Shown: piece by piece, positions 18,011-28,500 of the stretch
Layout: each line of letters opens with the position of its first letter
How positions within the stretch are numbered: the stretch's first letter is position 1
From: Flexilinea sp.
GTDB lineage: Bacteria; Chloroflexota; Anaerolineae; Anaerolineales; Anaerolineaceae
NCBI GenBank assembly: GCA_017432685.1
Contig: JAFRIR010000137.1
Coordinates: 1-64,000, forward strand
Length of the DNA: 64,000 bases
Direction: 5' to 3'
Program-made: the position numbers and the translations under genes
Notes under the pieces: model-generated
What the model was told of the DNA's origin: nothing
Seen by the model: the letters and a program-made list of their open reading frames with translations, nothing else
Databases searched by the model: none

Positions 18011-19039
18011 ATGATGAAGAGGACAACAAGTAAAATCACAATCATTTTGATCCTGGGACTGATTGCTGCGGTTATATTGGGTGTGTTATTGGGAAGTGTT
18101 CCTATATCTTTTCATGACATGCTGATGGTTATCGGGTGTCGTTTGAAAGGGACTGATGTACCGGCTGAATTGCGCTCGACCGGGACCATCCTTTTCATGC
18201 TGCGTATTCCCCGAACACTAATGATGCTTCTCGCCGGTGCGGCATTGGGCAGCAGTGGTGCATCCTACCAGGGGCTGTTTCGCAATCCATTGGCTGATCC
18301 TTATCTGATCGGAGTCTCATCCGGAGCCGGACTGGGTGCGATCATTGCAATGTCGATCCCCTGGCAATACAACAAAGTATCCGCTTTTATGATTCCGCTG
18401 TTTGCATTTTGTTTTGCATTAATCACTGTGTTTGCCGTATTTAACCTGGGGAGGATGGGCGGATATCTGAACATTACCGGGCTGCTTCTGGCGGGCGTGG
18501 CGGTGAATGCGTTTGCTTCTGCGCTGAGTTCTGTTTGGATACTCTTCAGCGGACTTGAGATCAAGCGTTCCTTTTCCTGGATGCTTGGCGGCAGCGGCAT
18601 CACCGGCTGGGACAGGATCCTTTTTACAGCTCCTTTAATTCTCATTGGGATCATCGGACAATTTCGATATTCTTATCCGCTCAATATTCTGCAGTTTGGG
18701 GAAGATCAGGCAATTCAACTGGGAATTCCGGTCAGTAAAGTACGTATCAGGCTGATCATCTTTTCTACATTGGCGACTTCGGCAGCAATTGCCTGTACCG
18801 GCGTTATCGGATTTGTCGGACTCATTGTTCCGCATCTGCTGCGGATCATGATCGGCAGTGATTACCGCAGGCTGGTTTCTCTTTCCGCGCTTGGCGGAGC
18901 TTTGATGCTGACGCTGTCTGATATTCTTGCCCGGATCCTGCTTGCTCCGCAGGAAATTCCTGTCGGAGTTATCACTGCTGTAACGGGAGCCCCGTTTTTT
19001 CTCTGGATCCTCAACCGTTCCAATCAGGCGAAGGTGTAA
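18011..19039 (+). CDS. FecCD-family ABC permease, probably corrinoid uptake (BtuC-like)
   Basis: A 342-residue integral membrane protein of the FecCD/BtuC family with about ten helices. Typical motifs are RIPRTLMMLLAGAALGSSG (about 60-80) and FVGLIVPHLLRIMIGSDYR. The start is at the first ATG (18011); an in-frame TTG at 18008 is less likely. There is no good Shine-Dalgarno sequence, and TATAAT ends only 10 nt before the ATG, so the mRNA leader may be very short. It overlaps functionally with the ATPase gene 3 nt downstream. Substrate (cobalamin versus siderophore) is inferred from adjacent cobT. Confidence 0.88.
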   Translation: MMKRTTSKITIILILGLIAAVILGVLLGSVPISFHDMLMVIGCRLKGTDVPAELRSTGTILFMLRIPRTLMMLLAGAALGSSGASYQGLFRNPLADPYLIGVSSGAGLGAIIAMSIPWQYNKVSAFMIPLFAFCFALITVFAVFNLGRMGGYLNITGLLLAGVAVNAFASALSSVWILFSGLEIKRSFSWMLGGSGITGWDRILFTAPLILIGIIGQFRYSYPLNILQFGEDQAIQLGIPVSKVRIRLIIFSTLATSAAIACTGVIGFVGLIVPHLLRIMIGSDYRRLVSLSALGGALMLTLSDILARILLAPQEIPVGVITAVTGAPFFLWILNRSNQAKV

Positions 19040-19041
19040 GC

Positions 19042-19821
19042 ATGCTAAGACTTGAAAATGTTTCACTCGGTTATGGATCAGCTCCGGATATATTGAGGAA
19101 TATAACCCTCGACGTTCATTCATCAGAAATGTTGGCTCTGATCGGGAAAAACGGTGCGGGGAAAACAACGCTCATACGGGGAATTACAGGTCTTTTGCCG
19201 CTGCGTTCGGGAACTATCTGTTTTGATGGACAGGACCTTTCCTCGATGGATATAAGGGAAAGGGCTCGTCTTATTTCTGTAGTACCGCAGGCTGCTTCAT
19301 TACCGCCGGGCTATACGGTCTTTGAGACTGTTTCTCATGGCAGGACGCCATATCTGAACTGGTACGGAAAACTCAGCGATGCAGATCGGAAGATTATTGA
19401 TCGAGCAGTTTCAATAACCGGGTTGGATAAATTCAGAAATAACGATGTTGCTTCACTTTCGGGAGGGGAACAGCAACGGGTGATCCTTGCGCGGGCATTG
19501 GCACAAAACGCGCCGGTGATGATTTTGGATGAACCGACCAGCTCGCTTGATATTCACTATCAGGTCGCTTTGCTTTCTCTTGAGAAGGATATTTGCAGGA
19601 AAGAGGGAATTGCGGCTATTTTTATCATTCATGACCTGAACCTTGCAGCACGCTTTGCTGACCGGATCGCTGTTATTCACGAAAGCAGGCTGGCTGCTGT
19701 CGGAACTCCCGAAGAGGTTTTGAAAGAAGAGTTACTTTCAAAAGTCTACGATATTCCAGTGAGGGTATTGAAAGATAAAGAGGAAGGATTGATCATCCTT
19801 CCCCGTATTCCTGAAAATTAA
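19042..19821 (+). CDS. ABC transporter ATPase of the BtuD/FecE type
   Basis: A 259-residue ATPase with Walker A GKNGAGKTT (about 33-41), Q-loop SVVPQAA, signature LSGGEQQR, Walker B MILDEPTSSLD and the switch His in IIHDLNLA. It starts 3 nt after the permease stop, so translation is coupled. It should power import together with the permease and the binding protein encoded on the opposite strand at 20026. An array of heptamers and a GC-rich hairpin element lie downstream. Confidence 0.93.
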   Translation: MLRLENVSLGYGSAPDILRNITLDVHSSEMLALIGKNGAGKTTLIRGITGLLPLRSGTICFDGQDLSSMDIRERARLISVVPQAASLPPGYTVFETVSHGRTPYLNWYGKLSDADRKIIDRAVSITGLDKFRNNDVASLSGGEQQRVILARALAQNAPVMILDEPTSSLDIHYQVALLSLEKDICRKEGIAAIFIIHDLNLAARFADRIAVIHESRLAAVGTPEEVLKEELLSKVYDIPVRVLKDKEEGLIILPRIPEN

Positions 19822-19881
19822 TCATACAAATTTCGTATATTCGAAATAAATCTTTGTTACTGTTCACTCTTCATTTCACAC

Positions 19882-19923
19882 TATCCCCTATATCATATAT
19901 GTTATATGCTATATCCTATTTAC
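19882..19923. repeat. Degenerate heptamer array 1 (6 units)
   Basis: Six consecutive 7-mers of consensus TATNNNN: TATCCCC, TATATCA, TATATGT, TATATGC, TATATCC, TATTTAC. The array ends exactly where the hairpin element at 19924 begins. It lies in a convergent gap 60 nt after the ABC ATPase stop. Confidence 0.7.
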
Positions 19924-20018
19924 GGGAACCTCTAAAAACTCCAATTTTTCTCTGTCCCGAGGAGATTTCCGGGGGCTGCCGCCCCCATACCCCCGCCCAC
20001 TAGTTTTTAGTGGTGCCC
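19924..20018. repeat. Palindromic GC-rich hairpin element, copy 1
   Basis: The outer arms GGGAACCTCTAAAAACT (19924-19940) and AGTTTTTAGTGGTGCCC (20002-20018) pair at 14 of 17 positions. Inside lies a module (19969-19996) with a perfect GGGGGC/GCCCCC hairpin followed by CATACCCCCGC. The same module occurs in reverse at 33107-33136. It sits between convergent genes and may terminate both, but its recurrence marks it as a REP- or MITE-like repeat. Confidence 0.7.
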
Positions 20019-20025
20019 CTATCCC

Positions 20026-20952
20026 CTATTTAAACAGTTCCGGGTGGATCATTTGAGCAATCAGTTCGAATCCTTCGACCAGCCTGGGCCCCGGACGGGT
20101 GACAAGATTGTCGTCAAATTCGTATAGCATTCCATTTTTTACGGCGGAAATATCGCTCCAACCGGTTCGTTGAGCGGCGGCCTCTGCGGTAGAACCATAC
20201 ATTGAATCTCCCAACAAGATGATCTGAGGATCAGCTTTCAGAAGCGCTTCCAGACTGATTTGGATCCACTCTCCATCTAATTCATCACCCAGATTTGCAC
20301 CGCCTGCCATTTGGATCAACTTTGAAATAAAGGTACCCTTACCGGCAGTCCACGGCTTTGCCGGATCTGTGGCGTCGATTTCATAAAATACCAGCGGTGT
20401 AGTTTCGGCTTTGGCCGCGATCGTTTCAATTTCAGCTGCCTGATCAGACAATTTTGCTGTTAATTCTTCTGCTTCAGGTGTTTTATCGATCAGTTCGCCG
20501 ATCATCAGGATCGATTCAAACAGTTCGGGAAAATCTGCCGGGTTTTTGATACAGAATACGTTCAGGCCAAGGTCTTCCATGCTGCTGATGGCTTCTAAAG
20601 ATGTCATTTCAGATGCAAGGATCAGGTCCGGTTCCAGGGCAGTCAGCGCTTCATAATTGATCGACATGTCCCAGCCGGTGATGCGGGGAAGTTCGCTGAT
20701 GGATTCAGGGTAATCCGAGTTTATATCAACGGCAGTGATAAGGTCTTCAGCTCCAAGATAAACCAGTGTCTCTGTCAGTGATGGTGCGAGCGTAACCACG
20801 GATGTCAGCGGTATCGGTACACTCACTTCCCGTTTCAGGTCGTCGGTGAATGTAGATGACTCAATGGTGACTGTCTCCTGAGCAAAAGCGCAGCAAACAC
20901 TGAGTAAAACAAGTAAGAGAGAAAAGAGTAAGTACATCCATTTCATATTCAT
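20026..20952 (-). CDS. ABC substrate-binding protein, BtuF-like
   Basis: A 308-residue secreted or membrane-associated binding protein. The signal peptide (about 1-25, WMYLLFSLLLVLLSVCCAFAQ) has no perfect lipobox. The mature part is a helical-backbone (cluster A-II) binding protein: VVTLAPSLTETLVYLGAEDLI, then ALEPDLILAS, and the second lobe with AQRTGWSDISAVKNG. GGAGG precedes the ATG. It is on the opposite strand to the permease and ATPase it presumably serves, an unusual split arrangement. The B12 specificity is inferred from cobT. Confidence 0.85.
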   Translation of the reverse strand: MNMKWMYLLFSLLLVLLSVCCAFAQETVTIESSTFTDDLKREVSVPIPLTSVVTLAPSLTETLVYLGAEDLITAVDINSDYPESISELPRITGWDMSINYEALTALEPDLILASEMTSLEAISSMEDLGLNVFCIKNPADFPELFESILMIGELIDKTPEAEELTAKLSDQAAEIETIAAKAETTPLVFYEIDATDPAKPWTAGKGTFISKLIQMAGGANLGDELDGEWIQISLEALLKADPQIILLGDSMYGSTAEAAAQRTGWSDISAVKNGMLYEFDDNLVTRPGPRLVEGFELIAQMIHPELFK

Positions 20953-21110
20953 GCGAATTACCTCCTTATTTTTATTTATAGTATATCGCTGAAAGTTGTC
21001 ATATTTCCAAAATGATTGTAAATTTCCATTTTATTGTGTTTAAATAGCCTGATTTATGCGGAATCCTAAGAAGAATAGAGTAAAATAGTAAACAGATTTG
21101 AGGTAATTTT

Positions 21111-21722
21111 GTGGGAAAGAAAAAGTTCGCTGTACACGTTTTATTGATTCTGCTCTGTGGCATTGTACTGCTTCCGATCATTGGCAGCGGCTTTTATCAG
21201 ATACCGACAGTGAACATACCGACAGTGACAGGTACCGATCCCGGTGTGATCGTACGTGTAAAGAATGATGATTCAAACCCGCAAATCAACGTACGTTCCG
21301 GCCCCGGGACCGAATATGACCGTGTGGGCACATTACTGGCCAATCAGCAGGTTATAGGGAAAGGGCGAACAGAAGGCGGCAGCTGGATCCTGATCGAATA
21401 TATGGGTGGACCTGACAATTATGCCTGGGTCTACAGTTCCTATGTCGATTATACGGGGGACTTGCCAATCGTGGTTGTCCCGAATACACCAACCCCTCGC
21501 ATTACAAACACCATCGACCCAACGCTGGCTGCTCAATTTATTATTACCATTGAACCCACCAGACTCCCTACATTTACGGAACCTGCTCCTTTGCAGATTC
21601 CGACATTCCAGACGGTAACAGGTGTAAATGTTACCGGCGGAGTTCCGATGGGACTGGTAATTTTGGTTTGCGGGATATTAGGAATCATTATCGGTTTGTT
21701 TGCCCTGTCGCAGCGCCGATAA
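21111..21722 (+). CDS. Membrane-anchored bacterial SH3 protein
   Basis: A 203-residue protein starting at GTG with GAGGT 6 nt upstream. An N-terminal membrane helix (about 5-26) precedes an extracellular SH3b domain (about 45-110) with the typical INVRSGPGTEYDRVGTL and W...Y...G...WVYSSYV pattern. A Pro/Thr-rich linker follows, then a C-terminal membrane helix (about 175-198) and RR. SH3b domains bind cell-wall peptides; the role here is unknown. It is 12 nt before the RicT-like gene, so the two are likely co-transcribed. Confidence 0.85.
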   Translation: MGKKKFAVHVLLILLCGIVLLPIIGSGFYQIPTVNIPTVTGTDPGVIVRVKNDDSNPQINVRSGPGTEYDRVGTLLANQQVIGKGRTEGGSWILIEYMGGPDNYAWVYSSYVDYTGDLPIVVVPNTPTPRITNTIDPTLAAQFIITIEPTRLPTFTEPAPLQIPTFQTVTGVNVTGGVPMGLVILVCGILGIIIGLFALSQRR

Positions 21723-21734
21723 AAGAAGGATCAG

Positions 21735-22862
21735 ATGACAGAGATTTACGAAAAAGTTGTTAGTGTCCGGTTTGCTGCGGTAAACAAGGCATATTTTTTT
21801 GATGCAAATGGTTTTGACCTGGATATTGACGATTATGTTATCGTTGAATCGATTCGCGGTAAACAGATTGGAAAAGTTGTTCAGGTGATGACGGACTATG
21901 TCAATGAAGGTGATTCATTGAAGACAGTGATCCGTCCGGCATCATCAAAAGATCTGGTAGCAAAAGAACTATTTAATCAAAAGAAAGAGGAAGTCATTGC
22001 TTATGCCCGGAAGCGTCTCGACGAGCTGAATTTGAAAGGCGTCAAGATCCTTGATGCGGATTTCAGCTTTGACGGTGCCCGTATTCAAGTGAGTTATGCC
22101 AGCGATAATGACGAAAAAGTTGATCTGAAATCACTTAAATTTGATATCATGCGGAACTTTTCCGGTGTGAACGCAGTTGATTTACGTCAATTGGGGCCGA
22201 GAGATGTTGCAAAAGCTATTCCCGGCATGGGCGCCTGCGGTCTTTCCTGCCGCTGCTGCTGCCGTTATTTGACAGAATTCAGTTCCATTTCGATCAAGAT
22301 GGCTAAAGAACAGGGAATATCATTGACTCCGGCAGAAATCACCGGTATGTGCGGACGGCTTCGCTGCTGCCTTGTATTTGAAAATGATCATTATGTTGAA
22401 TGTCGAAAGCGACTGCCGAAGAAGAATAAACGGGTGATGACACCACAGGGGGAAGGGAAAGTCCTTGAAGTGTTTCCTCTTCGGGATGCTGTTCTTGTCG
22501 ATATTCCTGAGGTTGGCAGAAGAGAATTCAAACGTGAACAGATCAATGTGGAAACAGTTGGTACGGATGTAAAGGTTCAGGAAGAACCTGAACATGATAC
22601 GGATGGGAAAATCGCATCCAGCGATCTGCTGGTACTGGTTGGCGGCAGTGACAAGTATGCCGAACCGGAAAGAAAAGAGCGGGTTCAAAGGCAGGGAAAA
22701 CCTGATCGAAAACCTCGGAACGAGCGGAAAGATCATCCGGACCGTGAGAAATCAGAACGGTCGGACAAAGGCGAACGGCGGGAACGAAGCGGAAAACCCT
22801 ACCGCCAGTCCCGAAATAATTCTGCTGAAAACAATCAGCAGCCTGTCTCAACCGAAAACTGA
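21735..22862 (+). CDS. RicT/YaaT-like PSP1-domain protein
   Basis: A 375-residue cytoplasmic protein. Residues about 1-250 match the PSP1/RicT family ([13 protein letters not shown]..., [21 protein letters not shown]). Two Cys clusters, [15 protein letters not shown] and GMCGRLRCC, agree with the Fe-S-binding cysteines known in the B. subtilis RicAFT complex, which affects mRNA processing with RNase Y. The last 75 residues are a low-complexity basic/acidic tail ([20 protein letters not shown] style), absent from the short B. subtilis protein. No ricA or ricF is visible nearby. Confidence 0.92.
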   Translation: MTEIYEKVVSVRFAAVNKAYFFDANGFDLDIDDYVIVESIRGKQIGKVVQVMTDYVNEGDSLKTVIRPASSKDLVAKELFNQKKEEVIAYARKRLDELNLKGVKILDADFSFDGARIQVSYASDNDEKVDLKSLKFDIMRNFSGVNAVDLRQLGPRDVAKAIPGMGACGLSCRCCCRYLTEFSSISIKMAKEQGISLTPAEITGMCGRLRCCLVFENDHYVECRKRLPKKNKRVMTPQGEGKVLEVFPLRDAVLVDIPEVGRREFKREQINVETVGTDVKVQEEPEHDTDGKIASSDLLVLVGGSDKYAEPERKERVQRQGKPDRKPRNERKDHPDREKSERSDKGERRERSGKPYRQSRNNSAENNQQPVSTEN

Positions 22863-22876
22863 ACAAATTACGTAAT

Positions 22877-22908
22877 AATAAACCCGGCTCGAGCGAACCG
22901 GGTTTATT
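22877..22908. terminator. Bidirectional terminator between RicT-like gene and pgk
   Basis: Perfect 11-bp stem AATAAACCCGG / CCGGGTTTATT between two convergent genes; A- and T-rich flanks allow use in both directions. Confidence 0.85.
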
Positions 22909-22932
22909 GTTGATAAATTTTATACTGGGGGT

Positions 22933-24108
22933 TTATTTGTCTTCCAGAGCCGCGACACCGGGCAATACGATGCCTTCGAGCATTTCGAGGGAAGCGCCGC
23001 CGCCGGTGGAAATGTGTGTCACTTTATCAGCCAAGCCGGATTCCTGGATGGCTGCAACGGAGTCTCCACCACCGATGATGGAAATAGCGTTGCTGTCGGC
23101 AACAGCCTTCGCAACAGCAAAAGTACCTTTAGCAAATTCAGGCATTTCAAAGACACCCATCGGGCCGTTCCAGACAACAGTTGCTGCATCCGCTACCAGT
23201 TTGCTGTAGCATTCAACGGTCTTCGGGCCGATATCCAGAACGCGCCAGCCGGCAGGGACATTTCCTGTATCCACGGCCTGTTTCTCAGCACCGTTGTCGA
23301 AAGCATTCGCAATGACCATATCGACAGGCAGTACCAGCTTATCGGAACCGGCTGCCAGGATTTCCTTAGCGGTTTCGATTGCTTCTTCCTGAACGAGAGA
23401 ATCAGCCATATCATAACCCTGGGCAGCAAAGAAGGTGTTGGCCATACCGCCGCCAATGAGGACTTTGTCTGCTTTGTTCAGCAGGTTTTTGATAACACCG
23501 ATCTTATCAGAGATCTTTGCACCGCCGAGGATGGCGACAAACGGACGCTTCGGATCTTCAACTGCAGAAGAAAGGTACTGGATTTCCTTTTCGAGGAGGA
23601 AGCCGGCGACACCCGGTTTGAAGTGCGTAACGCCTTCCGTAGAAGAATGGGCACGGTGAGCGGTGCCGAATGCGTCATTGACATACAGATCTGCAAGATC
23701 GGCCAGGCCTTTAGCCAATTCCAGATCGTTCTTTTCTTCGCCTTTGTAATATCGTGTGTTTTCAAGAACAAGAATTTCACCCGGCTTCAGTTCGGCAGCT
23801 GCCTTTTTAGCAGATTCACCGATGCAGTCATCAGCGAAATAAACCGGATTGGAAACGAGTCCTTTCAGATATTCTGCAACCGGTTTGAGGGAGTACTGCG
23901 GATTTCTTTCACCCTTCGGACGGCCGAGGTGGGAGCAGAGGATCACAGCCGCGCCGTTGTCAAGAAGATACTGGATGGTGGGCAGAGCACCGCGGATACG
24001 GGTGTCATCACCGACTTTGCCGTCTTTGATCGGCACATTGAAATCGACACGGACAAGCACTTTCTTCCCGTTGACATCGATATCACGAACAGTTTTTTTA
24101 TTGAACAT
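22933..24108 (-). CDS. pgk: Phosphoglycerate kinase
   Basis: A 391-residue cytoplasmic glycolytic enzyme that interconverts 1,3-bisphosphoglycerate and ADP with 3-phosphoglycerate and ATP. Motifs: [11 protein letters not shown] (about 22-32), [11 protein letters not shown], the hinge WNGPMGVFE, and GGGDSVAA for nucleotide binding. Length is normal for the family. AGGAG precedes the ATG. It follows gap on the same strand but a strong terminator lies between them, so pgk may be expressed partly from its own promoter or by read-through. Confidence 0.97.
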   Translation of the reverse strand: MFNKKTVRDIDVNGKKVLVRVDFNVPIKDGKVGDDTRIRGALPTIQYLLDNGAAVILCSHLGRPKGERNPQYSLKPVAEYLKGLVSNPVYFADDCIGESAKKAAAELKPGEILVLENTRYYKGEEKNDLELAKGLADLADLYVNDAFGTAHRAHSSTEGVTHFKPGVAGFLLEKEIQYLSSAVEDPKRPFVAILGGAKISDKIGVIKNLLNKADKVLIGGGMANTFFAAQGYDMADSLVQEEAIETAKEILAAGSDKLVLPVDMVIANAFDNGAEKQAVDTGNVPAGWRVLDIGPKTVECYSKLVADAATVVWNGPMGVFEMPEFAKGTFAVAKAVADSNAISIIGGGDSVAAIQESGLADKVTHISTGGGASLEMLEGIVLPGVAALEDK

Positions 24109-24132
24109 GCTAACTTTCTCCTGTAAAAAGAT

Positions 24133-24175
24133 AAAAAAGGTGATTGAAGCGGCAAAACCGAAACAATCACCTTTT
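24133..24175 (-). terminator. Terminator between gap and pgk
   Basis: AAAAGGTGATTG (24135-24146) pairs perfectly with CAATCACCTTTT (24164-24175) around a 17-nt loop; on the minus strand a run of T follows. It lies 22 nt after the gap stop. Confidence 0.82.
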
Positions 24176-24197
24176 GTGTTTCAAGAACTTACAAGGC

Positions 24198-26290
<2,093 letters not shown>

Positions 26291-26302
26291 ATTTTTTATC
26301 TT

Positions 26303-26332
26303 ATCATATCAGGTTCTTTGAGTATATAACAA
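26303..26332 (-). promoter_or_regulatory. Possible promoter of yvcK-gap
   Basis: On the minus strand TTGTTA (26332-26327) and TATGAT (26308-26303) are separated by 18 nt, only about 12 nt before the yvcK ATG, implying a very short leader. Confidence 0.45.
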
Positions 26333-26394
26333 AATTGTGAAATAACATGAAAAAATATTATTTTAAGATTTCAATAAATTTATAAAAAATCCCC

Positions 26395-26422
26395 TTGCAA
26401 AAAAAATGATTCCTGCTATAAT
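26395..26422 (+). promoter_or_regulatory. Promoter of the MsmX/UgpC-type ATPase gene
   Basis: TTGCAA (26395-26400) and TATAAT (26417-26422) with 16-nt spacing; a strong GGAGG ribosome site follows before the ATG at 26460. Confidence 0.75.
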
Positions 26423-26459
26423 AAAGTCACTATACACTACCGAAATGGAGGAATAATAA

Positions 26460-27572
26460 ATGGCAAGTGTTACTTATGATCATGTAGTCAAACGATTTGG
26501 CGATGTTGAAGTTTTGAAAGACATCAATATTCCGATCAAAGATAAGGAATTTTTGGTGTTGGTCGGTCCGTCCGGCTGTGGGAAAACCACTGCTCTCCGC
26601 TGCCTGGCCGGTTTGGAAGAAGTTACTGAAGGCGAAATCCGCATCGGTGACCGCGTCGTCAACGACGTTGCCCCGAAAGATCGTGACATTGCCATGGTGT
26701 TCCAGTCCTACGCACTTTATCCGCACATGACCGTGTATGATAACATGGCCTTCGGTCTGAAGCTTCGCAAGACCCCGAAAGAAGAAATCGACCGCAAAGT
26801 GAAAGCAGCTGCCGAATCCCTGGGCCTCGAACGTCTTCTCCAGCGCCGCCCCCGCGAGCTTTCCGGTGGTCAGCGCCAGCGTGTTGCCCTTGGCCGTGCA
26901 ATCGTCCGTAATCCTCAGGTGTTCCTCTTCGATGAACCGCTGTCCAACCTGGATGCGAAGCTGAGAGTCCAGACCCGTTCTGAAATCTCCAAACTGCACC
27001 AGAAAGTTCAGACAACCTTCATCTATGTTACCCATGACCAGGTTGAAGCTATGACCATGGCTGACCGCATCGCTGTCATGAACAAGGGTTATGTCCAGCA
27101 GCTGGATACCCCGCAGACACTTTATGATTATCCTGCGAACCTCTTTGTTGCCGGTTTCATCGGTTCCCCGTCCATGAACTTCTTCAACGCGAAGATCAAG
27201 AAGGAAGGCAGCAAGATCTTTATCGTCAACGATAATTTGAAGCTCGAGATCCCGGAACAGCGCAAAGCCGCATATGAAAACATGGACGGCAAAGATATCA
27301 TCTTCGGTATCCGCCCTGAAAACATCCACAACCCGGAATACTGCCCGGCCGGCATCATCAAAGCCGAAATCAAAGCCAAAGTTGACGTCACTGAATTGAT
27401 GGGTAATGAAATTTTCGTTTATGCCCTGAACGGCGGCACACAGTTTGTTGCCCGTGTTGATCCGCGCAGCCGCTACAAGGTCGGTGATGAAGTTACTCTG
27501 ACCATCGACATGACCAACTTCCATGTCTTTGATCCGTCACTCGATCAGGACAACCCGGTTGCAGTTCGCTGA
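26460..27572 (+). CDS. Stand-alone sugar ABC transporter ATPase (UgpC/MsmX/MalK type)
   Basis: A 370-residue CUT1-type ATPase: Walker A GPSGCGKTT (about 37-45), signature LSGGQRQR, Walker B VFLFDEPLSNLD, switch His in VTHDQVEA. A C-terminal TOBE/OB regulatory region (about 240-365) contains FGIRPENI. No permease or binding protein is adjacent, which suggests a shared ATPase serving several sugar importers, as MsmX does in B. subtilis. Codon use is strongly biased to C-ending codons, unlike its neighbours, suggesting high expression. It has a clear promoter and terminator and is a single-gene unit. Confidence 0.92.
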   Translation: MASVTYDHVVKRFGDVEVLKDINIPIKDKEFLVLVGPSGCGKTTALRCLAGLEEVTEGEIRIGDRVVNDVAPKDRDIAMVFQSYALYPHMTVYDNMAFGLKLRKTPKEEIDRKVKAAAESLGLERLLQRRPRELSGGQRQRVALGRAIVRNPQVFLFDEPLSNLDAKLRVQTRSEISKLHQKVQTTFIYVTHDQVEAMTMADRIAVMNKGYVQQLDTPQTLYDYPANLFVAGFIGSPSMNFFNAKIKKEGSKIFIVNDNLKLEIPEQRKAAYENMDGKDIIFGIRPENIHNPEYCPAGIIKAEIKAKVDVTELMGNEIFVYALNGGTQFVARVDPRSRYKVGDEVTLTIDMTNFHVFDPSLDQDNPVAVR

Positions 27573-27593
27573 TAAATATCTGACTCATTTACG

Positions 27594-27620
27594 GAAGGGG
27601 CTTTTGCCCCTTCTATTTTT
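27594..27620 (+). terminator. Terminator of the MsmX-type ATPase gene
   Basis: GAAGGGGC-TTTT-GCCCCTTC followed by TATTTTT, 22 nt after the stop. Confidence 0.9.
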
Positions 27621-27660
27621 GTAAATAACTGACAGGATATCTGCCTTAGGGAGAGGATAA

Positions 27661-28296
27661 ATGCCGAATACCATCGTAACGAATCATCCGCTGATCCAGC
27701 ACAAGTTGTCGATTTTGCGTGATAAAGATACAAAACCGACTGAATTCCGGAAACTGGTGAGTGAACTCGGAACACTGCTTTGTTATGAAGCAACCCGAGA
27801 TCTTCCACTCCTTTCCAAGGAAATTGAAACACCTCTGATGAAAACGCAGGCCAGAATGCTTGCTCAAAAGGTCGCATTGATCCCGATCCTTCGGGCCGGT
27901 TTAGGGATGATCGACGGTATCTGGAACCTGATCCCAAATGCCTGTGTTTTGCATATTGGACTCTACCGTGATGAAGACACATTGAAACCGGTTGAGTACT
28001 ACAACAAGCTGCCGAATTATCGAACCGTAGATCACTGTCTGATTCTGGACCCAATGCTGGCCACCGGTGGCTCAGCGATCGCTGTTGCAGATATACTGAA
28101 AAAGTGGGGGGCTAAAAGCATTCGTTTTGTCGGTCTTATCGGTGCACCGGAAGGGATCGAAGCGCTGCATAATGCCCATCCGGACATTGACATTCATCTT
28201 GCTGCTATCGACGAAAAACTGAATGAACATGGCTATATCCTCCCGGGTCTCGGCGATGCCGGTGACAGGCAGTTCGGAACTGTAGACCTGATGTGA
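27661..28296 (+). CDS. upp: Uracil phosphoribosyltransferase
   Basis: A 211-residue cytoplasmic enzyme making UMP from uracil and PRPP. The PRPP site is [13 protein letters not shown] (about 126-138); ILRAGLGM and the C-terminal uracil loop [16 protein letters not shown] are diagnostic. Length is normal. GAGAGG precedes the ATG. It forms part of nucleobase salvage with xpt and deoC elsewhere in the window. A structured repeat begins 7 nt after its stop codon. Confidence 0.97.
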   Translation: MPNTIVTNHPLIQHKLSILRDKDTKPTEFRKLVSELGTLLCYEATRDLPLLSKEIETPLMKTQARMLAQKVALIPILRAGLGMIDGIWNLIPNACVLHIGLYRDEDTLKPVEYYNKLPNYRTVDHCLILDPMLATGGSAIAVADILKKWGAKSIRFVGLIGAPEGIEALHNAHPDIDIHLAAIDEKLNEHGYILPGLGDAGDRQFGTVDLM

Positions 28297-28302
28297 AAAT
28301 TG

Positions 28303-28406
28303 GTAGCTGTTCAGTACGGAGCACACGGAGACTGCTCTGATGCTGCGGCGAAGCCCGCACAGCAGGGCTGTATCTCGTGATGCGTCGCCAGGTTCTGAAC
28401 AGTTAC
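28303..28406 (+). repeat. Structured ~96-bp dispersed repeat, copy 1
   Basis: Bounded by the inverted repeat GTAGCTGTTCAG / CTGAACAGTTAC (one G.T). Inside are GAGCA...TGCTC and a central hairpin at 28338-28364 with the GCGAAGC loop region. The copy at 37309-37405 has identical blocks (ACGGAGCACACGGAGAC, GGGCTGTATC, GTGATGCGTCGC), but its hairpin stem differs by paired changes. It is located directly downstream of upp in the same orientation as the gene. No ORF is evident. Function unknown; it could be a mobile repeat or a structured RNA. Confidence 0.75.
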
Positions 28407-28432
28407 AAAAATTGATTGATATTATAAAAAAT

Positions 28433-28462
28433 GAGAGCCGCTGATTAGTTTCAGCGGCTCTC
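28433..28462. terminator. Bidirectional terminator downstream of the lipocalin-like gene
   Basis: GAGAGCCGCTGA pairs with TCAGCGGCTCTC around a 5-6 nt loop; T runs follow on both strands. It separates upp (plus) from the gene at 28501-29655 (minus). Confidence 0.85.
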
Positions 28463-28500
28463 TTTTTAATTTTTAGAATTCACGAAAAAAATTACCATTC

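Noticed and set aside
23014..24126. 370-codon ORF antisense to pgk, and a 268-codon one antisense to gap (24333-25139)
   Set aside because: Both are shadows of highly biased glycolytic genes, without family motifs or a ribosome site.
26430..27524. 364-codon ORF antisense to the sugar ATPase gene
   Set aside because: It mirrors the real gene with a motif-complete product on the other strand; it arises from the strong C-ending codon bias and has no recognisable domain.
28307..28402. Insertion sequence or CRISPR origin for the 96-bp repeat
   Set aside because: There is no transposase ORF, and with two separate copies 9 kb apart and no spacers it is not a CRISPR array.
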